From contig JAKUCV010007390.1 of assembly GCA_028386065.3 (NCBI GenBank), positions 5,088-69,087 on the forward strand: a stretch of DNA of 64,000 nucleotides. Reading direction: 5' to 3'. Both the position numbers and the translations under genes were made by a program. The stretch's first letter is position 1, and each line of letters opens with the position of its first letter. This DNA is from Turnera subulata (taxonomy: Eukaryota > Streptophyta > Magnoliopsida > Malpighiales > Passifloraceae). Of the stretch, positions 48,519 through 60,894 are shown piece after piece. The notes below the pieces were generated by a model. It was not told the origin of the DNA and made no database searches. It saw only the letters and a program-made list of their open reading frames with translations.

Positions 48519-49319
48519 CTCACTTGTGCAATCCCAGGGCAACCCTTTTCTCTACCGGAATCTCTCTTTTTCCCACACATATCGTCTATTGATTCTATCT
48601 CCACTCACCCTGTCGCTCTCTTGCTACTACTCCCAATCCCATCTTTAACCGCCTCATAAAAAAGCTCTTCCTATGTTGTTGTTGTTGTCAGTATTGATGT
48701 CATGCTCTCTGGCTGCTGCTGGAACCTGAATTCATGCTTCGGGTTTGGTTTTTTTGAAGTGGGTACTTGTCAAGGTTTGCTGGTGCCGATTTGTTTGCCC
48801 AGTTTTAGACCAAAGATCTGATCTTTCTGAGGCGGATTGCCTGTGGGTGCCTGCAAGTTTTTGCCTTTTGTGAGTAAATCGTTCATGTGCGCCTGTTCCT
48901 GTTGCTTACACATGGTTTTCAATCAGAAAGTTTGCCTTTTTGAAGTTGGTTGATCTTTTGAGTACAAGTGGAATTCTGGTTTGTTCACCGAATAGCTTAA
49001 TTGCTATCTGGAAAGAAGACTGCTTTCTAGTTTTGAGGTTGAATTTATCCTTAAAGGTTCGCTTTGGGGTAGGTTTTGGTGTTGCAACCTGGTGGGGTGA
49101 AGTGAATTCTTCACAGAAGTGACTACTTTTGCTCCCAGATTGTCTACAAGTGAATCTCTGTTTCCTCCGATTTAGAAAATTTAAATTCGCAACCCGTGAA
49201 GGCAACATTCCTTTGGATGGCATGTTTTGGTTCCAAAGGATGGCCTCTTTTAGCGAATTTGGTGAAGAGAATTAGTTATTGTGAATGCAATTTGTGGTGA
49301 AAGAAACAAGAACACAAGT

Positions 49320-52300
49320 ATGAGAGGGCCAAAAGATGAAGAAAAGTTGATGGCTCCTATGTTTCCCAGGCTTCATGTGAACGATACAGAAAGAGGAGGC
49401 CCAAGGGCACCTCCAAGGAACAAGATGGCTCTCTATGAGCAGCTCAGTATCCCTTCTCAAAGGTTGAGCTCCGGAACAGCATCCATCTTGCCATTTCCAC
49501 CTAGTAACGGCGACAGTTTGGCTTCTCCAGTGACCTCCAACCATGTGAGTTTATGATAGTTGTACAGCTTCTTTATTCACATGTATAGCTTTTTTTTCCC
49601 CCTCGTTCAGCTTACCTTTCTCTGGTTGGTATGTTTGCAGTAGTTCTGGCTCTACTTAGCATGTTCAAAAACTATGTAATCAATAATCATCTTTTGGATC
49701 ATGATGCTTTCTGGTATCTACTATATGGCATAATGCACGGGCTATTTAGTGTGGAATCATTCCATTAAGCAGAGCTCGTGTTAGCTGTTTCGGTTTTCAG
49801 GGATTTCATTTCATAACTTGGTGTGATAGTTAAGCTATATTGTGATTCTTTTGATTCACAGTCTTCTTCTGGTCATAATTTTTGTTCTGGATGTAAAATG
49901 ACGGTAGCTACTCTCAGAAAGTAAGTGTTTGATTTTTTGGGTCGCTCTGAAGGAGTTTATGATTGTTTCTGTATGGTATCTGTTGGGATATTTGCTAAAT
50001 GCTGTTCGTCTAGGTTTTACAATCTCAGTTGTTTTCTTGTGCCGAGTGAGATTTCATCAAAAAATGAAACGGTTTTGTGAGCCAGATTTTCCATAGGTAT
50101 TTTCTATTTTGTGTTTTACTTTGTATAATTTTTTTCCCCACATTCTCAGGGTGGTGGCTATGAGAAAAGATTTTTCACCCAGTTTTGCAACTCCTCTGTA
50201 CCCAGCAAGCGTGAAAAGCTTGTTTCTTATTCCTCCGGTGGAGTTGACTTAGGAGTTGTGGTAGGAAATGAAGAACTCTCCTCAAGTGCAACAAATGATC
50301 AAAATTCGATTACCTTACAGCCGCAATTGAGTGCCAAGTCCAGTTCATCTCAATCGCAGAAGAAGTCTTCATGGAAGAAATTTGGGGATGAAAATGATTT
50401 TAAGGTTCCTAGATCTTCCCAGTCTGGAGTAACTATACATCGTAGTAACAGCCAGCTTGGTAAAGATCATGAAACTCGACCGTACTTGAACTTCTGCTTC
50501 TCCGTGCAGCTCCAAAAGGCTTATGAAAAGCAGAACAAGGGAACTGGTTTCATAGATCTATCTACCTTATCTCCAGCGTGCCAGGATGCCATGGAAGGAT
50601 CTGTTTCGGTTCCCCTCATCAAAGATAAAGTTTCATTGGATGGATCTGCAAATCTTCCAGGAAAGTTTAGGAGCACTGAACCATTGAAGCGAGTACATCC
50701 ATTTTCAAATCAGGAATGGCGAACCAGTCCGGATGATGTCCTTAAAAACTTCCATGGTATGAGTGTTAGGTTGAACAAGCAGTTTGTCGCTACATGGGAC
50801 AAAACAATCCTTGGGGATAAACTTTTTATGGTTTCTGTAGGTAAGGAAAATAATTGCAAGGGGAGAAGTGAATCATATTCAAGACTGTCACCCCAAGATA
50901 GTAGCAAAAATCTCAATGGACTTGGGAATGGCATCAAGAACCGTGAAGACAACAAATGTGGGTCTTTGCAAAAGGTAGATACCGAAAAACATGACGATGT
51001 CTCCGAAACCTCAATGGTGGACTCTGTATCTGCTTTAGATTTAACCCCTGATGATGTGGTAGCAGTAATAGGTGAGAAACAATTTTGGAAGGCCAGAAGA
51101 GCTTTTGTCAAGTAAGAATCTCTTAACCCTTTTACATGCATATCTAATTTAGACTTTCACCATTTCATTTTGGTTGTTTGTTTTTAATGTACAATCATTG
51201 ATTTGTTTGAACCTGGTTCAATTATCCTATGTTAGATAAGTATAACATAGGTTTTTCTATGCCTATGTACCCGAATTAGTGCAAGCAAATAGAGGCACAG
51301 ATTCACAAATCAGTAGATTGGTGTAGGTTCTATTAATCATGTCATCTAGAGATGGATAATGCTGCCCCGGATCTTTGAACTAGCAGGCTGCGGTATTACT
51401 GTTTGCCCAGTGAATCGTGTCTTTAGGTTTGGTGGAATACCGTAAATTGATAGATCATTTCTTGGCGTAGTCATTTTGATTTGGAACTTATTTTCATTAA
51501 GCTTAGGACTTGTAATTACATGGTTTCTCCATCTTCCCAAAGTCATTTCAGTCGTAGTCATTTTTGGTCACCAAACAAATAGGATGAGCTAATTCTCTTC
51601 CATCTCAGAATTTGTGTTGTTTCTGACTACTTGTCAATCCAACATCATTCACTGTCTTCTATCATTTCGCTTGTTTTAAGTTATAAATTTTTTTAACCCA
51701 AGTTTTTGCGTTTATTTTCAGTCAACAGAGAGTATTTGCAGTGCAAGTATTTGAGTTGCACAGACTCCTAACGGTGAGCTGGTCCTGGTCTAAGTTGTCA
51801 TGCCCTTGGGGTTTACTTTCTTTCTGCTGCTTTATTTGCTCCAAAGTCTGTTAAATGAAGGAAACTTATACCATGGCATTGATTTCCCACAGGTCCAAAA
51901 GTTGATTGCTGGATCTCCACGGATATTGCTTGGAGATAAAGTATGTATAGGAAAAGCTTCAGTGAAGGCATCTCAGCAAAAGAAGCTGCTATTTGAGCAT
52001 GCTATGGAACAACCATCCCTGATTGCCAAACCAAAAGACTATTCTCAGAAGCTTCATCCTAGAACAGAATTTGCTGATGAGAATGTAGTTAGAAAGTTAC
52101 CCCTTCCTTCTCTCAGTAAGGAGAGTAGTAAAGAGTTTATTCCCCAGAGATCAAGTTATAATTCTCAATCAGGAAGTGCCCCACCGATTCCCATGGTTGC
52201 CAATGCCAAACCATTACCATGGTGCTTCCCACAACCTGGAAATCAGTGGTTAGTTCCTGTGATGTCCCCTTCTGAGGGACTTGTTTACAAGCCCTACACG

Positions 52301-52909
52301 GGGCCGTGTCCTCCAGCTGCTGGATTCATGGCACCAGCTTATGGCAACTTTGCTCCTACGAGCTTAAAACAGCAGAGTGGAGACATTTTTAGTGCATCTT
52401 ACGGTGTTCCTCCTCACCACCAGGGGCATGGAATCCTTCCTGGAGCCCCTCCTTTTGCGCAGACACACTTCCCCCCATATGGCATGCCAGTCATGAACCT
52501 TTCTTCTTCAGGTTCTGCAGTTGAGCCAATTAACCCATTTACTGGACCCAAGTCAAAGGGCAGTCAGTTGTCAGTTGGAGACACTAACAACTCTATCCCG
52601 CGTCAAAGCTTATATAGCATTTCTAGCCAGACAAGTCAAGCGATCTCACCCGGCTTTCGAAAATTTCAAGCATCAAAGGACACCGAGGTCCAGGGGAGTT
52701 CGGGGAGTAATTCATCTGATAGGGCTAAAGGAGATGCACTTCCCCTTTTTCCTACAGAGCCATCAGTTCAGGCATCCGACCAAAATTCTGAAAGTAATGG
52801 ACTTCGGAGATCAGTGATCAAGGTTGTGCCTCATAACCGTAGATCGGCAACTGAATCAGCTGCTCGAATTTTCCGGTCTATACAGGAAGAAAGAAAACAG
52901 TTTGATTAA
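49320..52909 (+). CDS. ELF3: EARLY FLOWERING 3 clock protein
   Basis: ELF3 is the scaffold of the evening complex (with ELF4 and LUX) that represses clock and growth genes at night and gates light and temperature input. Four exons: 49320-49544, 50150-51111, 51722-51773, 51893-52909 (2256 nt, 751 residues). The canonical four-exon structure, with a 52-nt third exon, is kept. The N-terminal block ([44 protein letters not shown]) is diagnostic. The middle holds [18 protein letters not shown] and [13 protein letters not shown], then [11 protein letters not shown]. The C-terminal part is a Pro/Gly/Phe-rich low-complexity region ([24 protein letters not shown]) ending [14 protein letters not shown]. 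There is no glutamine tract: the longest Q run is two. An acceptor-like tract (cttctgcttctccgtgcag) lies inside exon 2 near 50490-50508, so a shorter splice form is possible. By neighbourhood it could be co-orthologous to Arabidopsis ELF3 and its paralogue EEC. Confidence 0.94.
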
Positions 52910-53797
52910 TTTTTTTGGGATTTGTATCCATTTGCCTAATGCCGAGGGTGATGAAATTCTTTCTTTAGCACTCTTGTCAAAAATGGTTTGTATCTGTGAT
53001 ATTATAATATACATGTTAACAGCATGTACATATATACTCCTTACTGATGATACTAATTAAAGCAAACCATCTGTATTGTACGAAACATTGCCTTTTTGTG
53101 ACAATTGGAAAAAAAATAACATTGTCTTTCCCTTACTTCTTGACAGCCTTGTTGAATATAATTCCCTTACTGAAATTTCATCGGTTGTCAGTGAGAAATG
53201 CTTATTATGCGGGTGATAGTAATGCATATACCCCTTTCTTTTGCCTGATTCTTGAGCTTTAAACGCTTGAGTTCAATTACTTGGAAGTCAATATAATGAT
53301 TTAAAATGTTATTCTCGAATACTCGAGAGTGAAGTAGAAAATGAAATAAATTACACTCTGTTATGATTCGATGAATTTGTTACAGCCCTTTGAAACTGAA
53401 ATAACTGAATAATCAGTACTATCTAGCTAGTACCATACTACCATTATACATCTCAGTAAAATAGTGCTGTCCAACGAAAACAAAGGCCAGGTGTGCTTAC
53501 AATGCAGAGGAATAGTAACTATCCAAGATGTGTACCGGTGGCGAAGTATCATGCCACATATTCGACAGGCCGGCAGCTACACATCTCCAACAGGAAGTGC
53601 TTTAATTTAAACCCCAATTTTGTGGCCATCTACGCTTCTGATTCAAGGGTCACAATCAATTATCTGGGAGTAAGTATGGGCGGGGCAAGCGACTGCATTC
53701 TGAGTCCTGGGGGTGGAAAGCTTTGACTTCAGACTTCAGATGGGAGGCTGCCTGGCAGAACAGCTACACGCAATTGACGCATGACTATGATCAAGTG
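52910..53797. other. Convergent 3' ends of ELF3 and the RNA methyltransferase
   Basis: No gene here. The region must contain both 3' UTRs, which run toward each other across ~890 bp. Nothing in the short frames resembles a protein. Confidence 0.6.
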
Positions 53798-56700
53798 TCA
53801 GCACAGCTCTAGAAGGCATACACACTCGATATGAGGAGTGTGAGGAAACATGTCCACTGGCAGTACGCTTTTAAGTGCATAACACCCCTGTATACCCTGT
53901 TCTTCCTGTAAAAGCATCATGAAAATTCAGGTACCAGCCATTTAGGAAACAACATAGCCATCGCTCTCAGAGATAAAATAGTGATAGGATGACAATGGAG
54001 TCATTTGTAATACTACGTACCACACCATGGCAGAGGTAATCAAGGTCCCGTGCACATGTAGCGGGATTACATGATACATATATGATACGTGGAGCCTTGA
54101 GCTTTAGTAGAAATTTAATCAACTTCATATGCATACCAGGACGATTCGGATCTGCAGAATTTGACGCATCAAGGATAGGTGCAAAACTAAGTTAAGATTC
54201 TTTACTGCACACAGCAAATATATAAAATCTGATGGTGCAGCTCATATCATAATTTGTTCGCACCGACATTTGGTTTAGCCAAGTAGAGTTAAGCTACAAA
54301 ACTAAACCTCTTTACCAATAAGGAATGTCAAGAATACAATGTGACACAAATCGCTCATCAATATCAAGTTTCTCCTCATCCAAAAAACTCTCAGAAAAGT
54401 GTGAGTCTTGGGTGTGTAGATCCCCGCCTATATAAATAAATCCATACTCCTAATATGCAATTCGCGATGAATTCTTATATTTAATTTACTTCCAATAGAT
54501 ACAGAAATTTGTGTAAGATACATGCATGCACAAATCTTATAATAATACTTCAAACCAGCAAGCATTTAAAGATTTGAAGAAAAAAACAGAAAAAGATGGG
54601 AGCTTTGCTAGACTAGGAAGTTGACAAAACACCTGAAATGACAATGTCAGGCTTGGGAAAATCATTGCCAAAGTTTTCGCCAATTTTGTTAAGATCCCCT
54701 TGGACAAATGAAGCGTTTCCAATACCATTAAGCTTGGCATTTGTACGAGCATCAGAAATTGCTTGAGGAACTACTTCATAGCCGTAGACATGCTTAACCC
54801 TAATGAACAATAAGGCAGAAGCCAAATATGATGTCAGACCGATGCTACTCTTCTTTACCAAATGAACATAGGAAAGTTACCTTTTAGCAAGTGTTAGACC
54901 AATGGTGCCAGTACCACAAAATAGGTCAAGTACAATTTCTGAACCATCTCCTCTAAGGCCAGCACAATCTTCAATGAGTTTATAGAGAACCTCTGCCTAA
55001 ACAATATAAATCCTCCCATTTAATAGTCAAGATGGAACGCACAAAGCAAAAAAGGGCAAGCGAGAATGACCTAAAGCGTGTTAAAGAGTTTTGCTACTTC
55101 ATGTACCTGACACGTGTTGGTCTGGAAGAAGGAATTTGCAGAAATTTGGAAGGTGATTCCTCTTAAGGTCTCTGTGATTGTAGAGTTTCCATATAAAGTA
55201 TATTCCTCCTCTCCAACAGAAGTGTTGCCAACAGAAGTGTTTACATTATTCATAATGCTCGTCTACAGGACATCAAAAAAGAATGAAAAGGAGTTTAGAA
55301 TATATGTAACGCAGCAAGCCATCTGTGAGCAGAATCAGTGCTGCATGCCGGATGCATAGTATGGGAAAATGGATGAAACATTCCACATTTTCATAACTAA
55401 ATAAAATTACACATCAAACTCATGGGAACTTTCATCAACAGTAAAGTTCAGCTTTGCCAGATAACTGACTAACAAACATTATAACAACTATTTCTTGGCT
55501 TTGCAAAGGAAAAACTGATAGCAGACATGCAAGGAGAAAAAACAATCAATGATTTATTACTTTGGAATTCTTTTAAAATCTATAATATCAACATCAGGTC
55601 CAATGGCCCTGTAAACTGTGATCCCGCTAATACCACATGCTTACAATTACCACAAAAATCAGTTCCCTCTCACCACCTAACGTTTTCCCCTCACCTTCAA
55701 AGTGAAAGCAAAAATAACAAAGACATAGGACCTAAGGATTCTTAGGAATAGAACAGGGTGACTAGGATAGTGTGCATCAATCATTTAGGCATATATCAAC
55801 ATTGTTCTTACAATTAGTAGTTTTGACTAAATACATACTGGATTCAGTTAAAAGGCCAAGCCTAGAATCAGTAACTTTTGTCTAGCATAGAAGATATGGT
55901 TCTGTTAAATGATGAAAATCTCCAAGGAAAACCACAAATCTTATTTGAAGGAGAACTAGTAGGAATTTGCCACACAAACCACTTCTGGAATAGCTGAAAT
56001 CATTTCAACTAGAGGCATTAGTAGATCTGGCTTGTAAGATGAGGTCACAAAGTTAACCATAAGCTCAGGTGTACCGGTCTTCACATTCCTGAACCAAAAA
56101 TTATAAGGGGGAAACATGGTTACAGGGCTAGTGTGAACTTCAAGAACTAAATAGGACTAAATACTCCAAAACTGAAGTTAAGAAATAGTTTCTCACAGTA
56201 ATATTCTAGGGAGTCAACTGTTTCTCGGAGCAAATTGTAATAGCAATTACATAAAAATGACCATTGGATCTCCAAGTATAAGAATTACATTAAACACAAG
56301 AAAATGATGATAAAAAGCAGCATAGCAAAACTCATCATACCTTCCACTTCGAAGCATTAGATGCTTAAGAAATCCAGTATGAGAGCGAACATTATGGGGA
56401 GTAAGACCAAATTGCGGATCTCTCCAGCAAGTTTGGATGAGCGCCAGAACCTAGATATGGGAAAAATATATCAAGAGTACTGTATAGAGAATTGCTGTTT
56501 AATGGATATGCAAAGCGTGCCACTAAGAATTCAAATAGATGAAAGCAGAAGCATCACTAGCATTCTTCATCATATTTAATGGCTTTCCAACCCTTCTATA
56601 ATTGAAAGCTGACAAAGCCAACTATGATGTTTATCACTCCATTTAATGTCACTGGCTTTGTGTTGTTTTGCAAATAGAAAGACAATAATAATAAAAAAAA

Positions 56701-58339
56701 AACAGTAGCAGCAATCCAAATTCAAATGCATCATTTACGTTGCATCAGTATCATTCCACGGTTACTGCCTATTGATTCAGCAGCATGAGAGGAGTTTCTA
56801 AGAGTTTCTGCAAATAAAACTACACTTTAAGTCTCCAAGGGAACCTAATTTTTCACCAAACAAAACCTAAAAACAAGCTTAGCATTCATACACTGTCCAA
56901 ATGAGACATTAATTTGAAGGACAGCTACAAGTAGATTGAAAGGTAATTGCAGGTAACATATCTTAGGGAAGCAATTACCAAGGCCAATGCACATTATCTG
57001 TAAGCAAGAATACCACAGAAACAAATAGGCTCAGAGTCCAGCGATTATAATAGAAAGTCACACAATAATACAGATAAAATAAGCCATACCATGTTGGCAG
57101 GCTCACTTTGCAGCAAGCATTTGTCCACGTCTAGAACCTTATCAAAATAGCCAGGGGCATGCAGTCCCAACGCATAGTTGCTGATATCATCGTGTCTCTG
57201 TCCTAATAATTCTCTCGGAAACCATTTTTGAGCACCGAATGAAAATTCCATCTGCATAAATAGTTCAGCAGCAGTTAAGAACATTTCCCTATACACTCCA
57301 TAACAACAAAAACCAACTGCAGTACAATATTTTTTTTCTTCTTTGGAAGAACACGAATACCAAAGACAGTAAAGATACTGCTTTTCAAGCGAACTTATTA
57401 GTCATCTGTAAAATTGAGGGGCATGCCTGCAAGTAAATTTGTGGCTGTGTTTGGTTAAGGTCGTGTGTCACATGAATCAATAAATCACGCAAGTATTCAG
57501 ACATTTGCTCAGCCAAAGCAAGGTTCAAGCAAAAGACTAACCTTGTTTCTATAATGGAACTGAATGTCACAGGGGACGATGGGTTTCACAATGCTAGAGT
57601 CATCTGGAGCTGTATCAGAAAACTTCCCGACACGTGTGATCAAGTCACGTACTTGCTGCTCCTTGGCTTTGAGCTGAGCATCATAAGCCAAGTTCTGGGT
57701 TTTGCAACCACCACAATATGAAGCATACTCGCAAGGGGCATCTACAAGATCCCAGTGAGGTGATAACGTCTCTTGCTTGGTTACCTACACTTTAGATGGC
57801 ATAAAACAACAAGTTCATTTCTTTCCCTTTCTCACTCCAGTACCTCAACAAGAAGTGATGGCAATAGTAAAAGCCACGATACATCAACAAAAAAGAAAAC
57901 CAGAGACCAAAAAGCCAACCTCAGCAAGACTTCCTTTCCTGCGAGTAACCCGACCAATGAACCTTTCTCCAGGGAGTGCACGGTCACACATGACAACAAA
58001 ACCAGTCTCTGCCACCCTACACACGCCCTTCCCTTTAAAACCCAGAGACTCACACACCAGCTCCAAAGTCTGTCCCTTTTTGGGGAAAAAAGAAGGACCC
58101 TTCTCTTTACCGTCACCCAACTCATTCCCATCACTGTTACTTCTGCGCTCTGCGTGTCTTCGTGTCCTTTGTTGGGTCTTCACCTTCTGCTGAGGTGGTG
58201 GGTCGTCATTAGTGGAGGGAGAGGGGGAGAGAGAGGCAGAGGCTAGTGAGTAGTGGACTTTTTGAAGCCTGTGAAGCTTGTGGAGAAATGGGTTGGTGGC
58301 GGTCAGGTATCTTACGGAGTGACTAGGCATGCTGGCCAT
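53798..58339 (-). CDS. TrmA/RlmD-type RNA (uracil-5-)-methyltransferase
   Basis: A SAM-dependent enzyme of the class that makes 5-methyluridine in tRNA or rRNA. Ten exons on the minus strand: 58339-57920, 57784-57542, 57251-57090, 56450-56341, 56088-55980, 55262-55107, 54996-54881, 54799-54633, 54151-54021, 53905-53798 (1722 nt, 573 residues). The first ~75 residues are Ser/basic-rich and could be an organelle transit peptide. A TRAM RNA-binding domain follows (LELVCESLGFKGKGVCRV, ALPGERFIGRV). CEYASYCGGC is the Fe-S cysteine cluster (C-x5-C-x2-C) of the RumA/RlmD branch. DLFCGTGTIGL is the SAM motif and YGYEVVPQAI the adjacent acidic loop. DPNRPGM occupies the position of the bacterial DPPR motif, and VSCNPATCARDL carries the catalytic Cys. 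Length and order match plant proteins such as Arabidopsis At3g21300. Organelle targeting is inferred from composition only. Confidence 0.92.
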
Positions 58340-60894
58340 GGCGGTGGCAGTAGGGTGGCGCCACCGTGGAGGTGTCGGGTGTGGGTGGTGACTGGTGAGG
58401 GGAGAGTAAGGTTCAGGGTTTAAGAGGATAGGGAGGAGAGGATATTTTAATGTTTTTTCTTACCGAAACCTTTTGTGGGCCTGTTGGTAGCCCATGTGAT
58501 ACGGGCCCGAAAGCCTCTTGAGAACATATGAGAAGTTTTATGAATTGGGCCTTGATCAAATAGTAGACTAGATGTTGTCTTCTTCTTTTTTTGTTCAAAA
58601 ATTATACTATCATGTATGTGAAAGCTCATAGTTGTACACGCAAAAGATTTCCAATAAGGGTACAATACAATTACATTTTTTCCACAATCTTGTACTATGA
58701 GTTATTTTCTTTACTTTTGAGAAATATTCATTAAAAAAAATTAAAAATAGAATGAATACAAACGAAACCTATTTAATATTTCACTAAATGGGGGAGCCAA
58801 GTGGATCCTTAAATCATCCAATGGGAGATGGAATCAGCGCTCCATTTAATGTAAGTAGAGCAGTACTATTCTCTTTGTAGCCAACAGAAAAAATAAATTA
58901 TTTGTTCCTTCCTAGCCTTTTCACAATACCACCAGTAAGGCTAAACAAGCAATCTATGGTTTATATTATCATTTTCTTTAAATAAAAGGAAAGCTGACTT
59001 TCCATTGGGTAATAAATACCATTTCCATCCACTATTGCCCAACTAAAGCTATTTATTTTGGTCCATAAATAGAAGGATTTTGAATCATAAAGTGTTCATA
59101 AGTCATACTTAGGTAAAAGGATTAAGTGGATGCACACGCAGATGCCGAGGACATACAGCATAATAAATGTTAATTATATCGACCCACAAGTGTGATAGTA
59201 CCATATAGCTAGCTGTACAATCAGAAAGTTAAAAAGAATGAAAAAAAATTGCAAATACTGTTTTTCTTTTGTCAAAAGAAAACAATTCATTGACTGTTGA
59301 ATTACGTCTATTTCAAGAAATTTAGAAACGGGACTGTTATTTTTATTTTTCTTGCTTGCTTATATTTCTGGTAGAACCCAGAACCAAGACTTGGACCTGG
59401 CTCTCTAGTCTTTTGCATGTGTGAGATGTTAATTGGCGAGTATGAAAATACCGTTATCCTCAGGTTTCCTTGGTCAGGATTTTTTATGGATCTGGCATTT
59501 TTGGGTGACTAAGTAAAGATCCACTTCCTTTGCTCTTTCTCTTTTTTACTTACAATGTCCAAATTTCCAACCAGTGAAGAGCTACCCAAGCAAAGCAATC
59601 AGCTGAACCTTGCACATAAAAAGCAAGAAAAGTCAGTCAATTTATAGCAGGCCACGTTTTTCTATATATATTTTTAGCGTATACTAAACCATAGTATTAC
59701 CCTTTTTTTTTATTTTTGTCCAAATATACAAAAAGAATAGGCTCATCAAGCCATGGCTCTCTTGTCCCTTTCCAAAGAATAGTATTACCCTAACATGATC
59801 ACTATCAAATCAATTCCAAAAAATATGATGAGGGGTAAGGTTAAGGTCTAATAATGTGCTTATTTTAGTAATTTCATGATAGGGGAAGGTACAGAAGAAT
59901 ACAAGATTTTTTCAAATGGAAAAAAATAATACCAAAGGCAAATGTGGCCCGCCTAGCTACAAAAAGGAAGGAAAAGGAACTAGAAACCCAAAGAGTCCTG
60001 CTGCTCCTGTCCAAAACCAACACACAAACACCAACAATCCTACTAGTTTCCTAGGTTGGGTTGGGTTCCCCCACTCGAGGTTTCTTTCAACCTCTATTGA
60101 GTCTCTCTTTCAACTTTAGTTTTCAATCACAAGACTTGTTTGTTGTTAGAAAAAGCTTCAAATCAAACTCACCATCCTTAATAGAAAGAAACAGAACACC
60201 ACCTTTTTGTGTTTTGTACAATGGATCAAGCTCGCATCAGATCAATCCCCACCTTAAACTCTCCCTCTTCTCTTCAATAAAGCAACCAGGCGTTTAACTT
60301 ACCAACTCTATAGCACATTACAGACCCAAAGCACACAACTTGGGTTCTTTTTCTTTTTTTGTTTTTTTTTGTTTTGGTTTTCAAGGCTTGCCTATTTCCA
60401 ATCGCCTTATATAAGCCCAGTATATCATGTGAGAATCACACGGCACATGGTAACAAGACCCTATTTTTGCTCTATGTTTTAGGACTCGTTATTACCATAA
60501 TCCATGTTACATGTCTTTCCATAGATGCCAAGATTTTTGGAAATAAAAGGGAAGTGTCGATTTGGTTCATTCGATTTTCTCATTCTTTTACGCTGTTTCC
60601 TCCGTTTGGTACGTGCGGGAATTGGTAAAGTTTTGATTTTTCCTCTTCTTCCCCTGTCCTTGTGGTGTGATTTGGTATTGTCTCTACCTTTCTTGGGTTT
60701 TGCTTCTTAAAGAGAAGTCGACATTCCGTGTGGCAAAAACCCAAAGTTAGTTCTCTGTTTTGTGATACATTCATGTTTGAGGCATTGGCGAGGTTTGATT
60801 TGGATACGTAAAGGAGTGATCTTTTTAAGGGTCGTTCTGTTCTTGAAGCCCAGGAGTGGAGGATTTGTTTTAGGATTGGTGGTGGTAGTATAAG
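58340..60894. other. Divergent region between RNA methyltransferase and glycosyltransferase
   Basis: No gene is seen in 2.5 kb. It serves as promoter for both neighbours. A TATATAA word lies near 60410, and the glycosyltransferase leader (about 60440-60894) contains several upstream ATGs with short frames, for example at 60525, which could dampen translation. Confidence 0.5.

Larger units (their letters stand above)
45317..49319. other. Divergent intergenic region between exonuclease/KH gene and ELF3
   Basis: It holds both promoters. Short frames are not gene-like. Features: a CT microsatellite at 46305-46320, a G-box at 47180-47185, an evening-element word at 47474-47482 and an ATC microsatellite at 48495-48518. 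The ELF3 leader probably covers several hundred bases before 49320 and contains short upstream frames. Nothing else is recognised. Confidence 0.55.
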
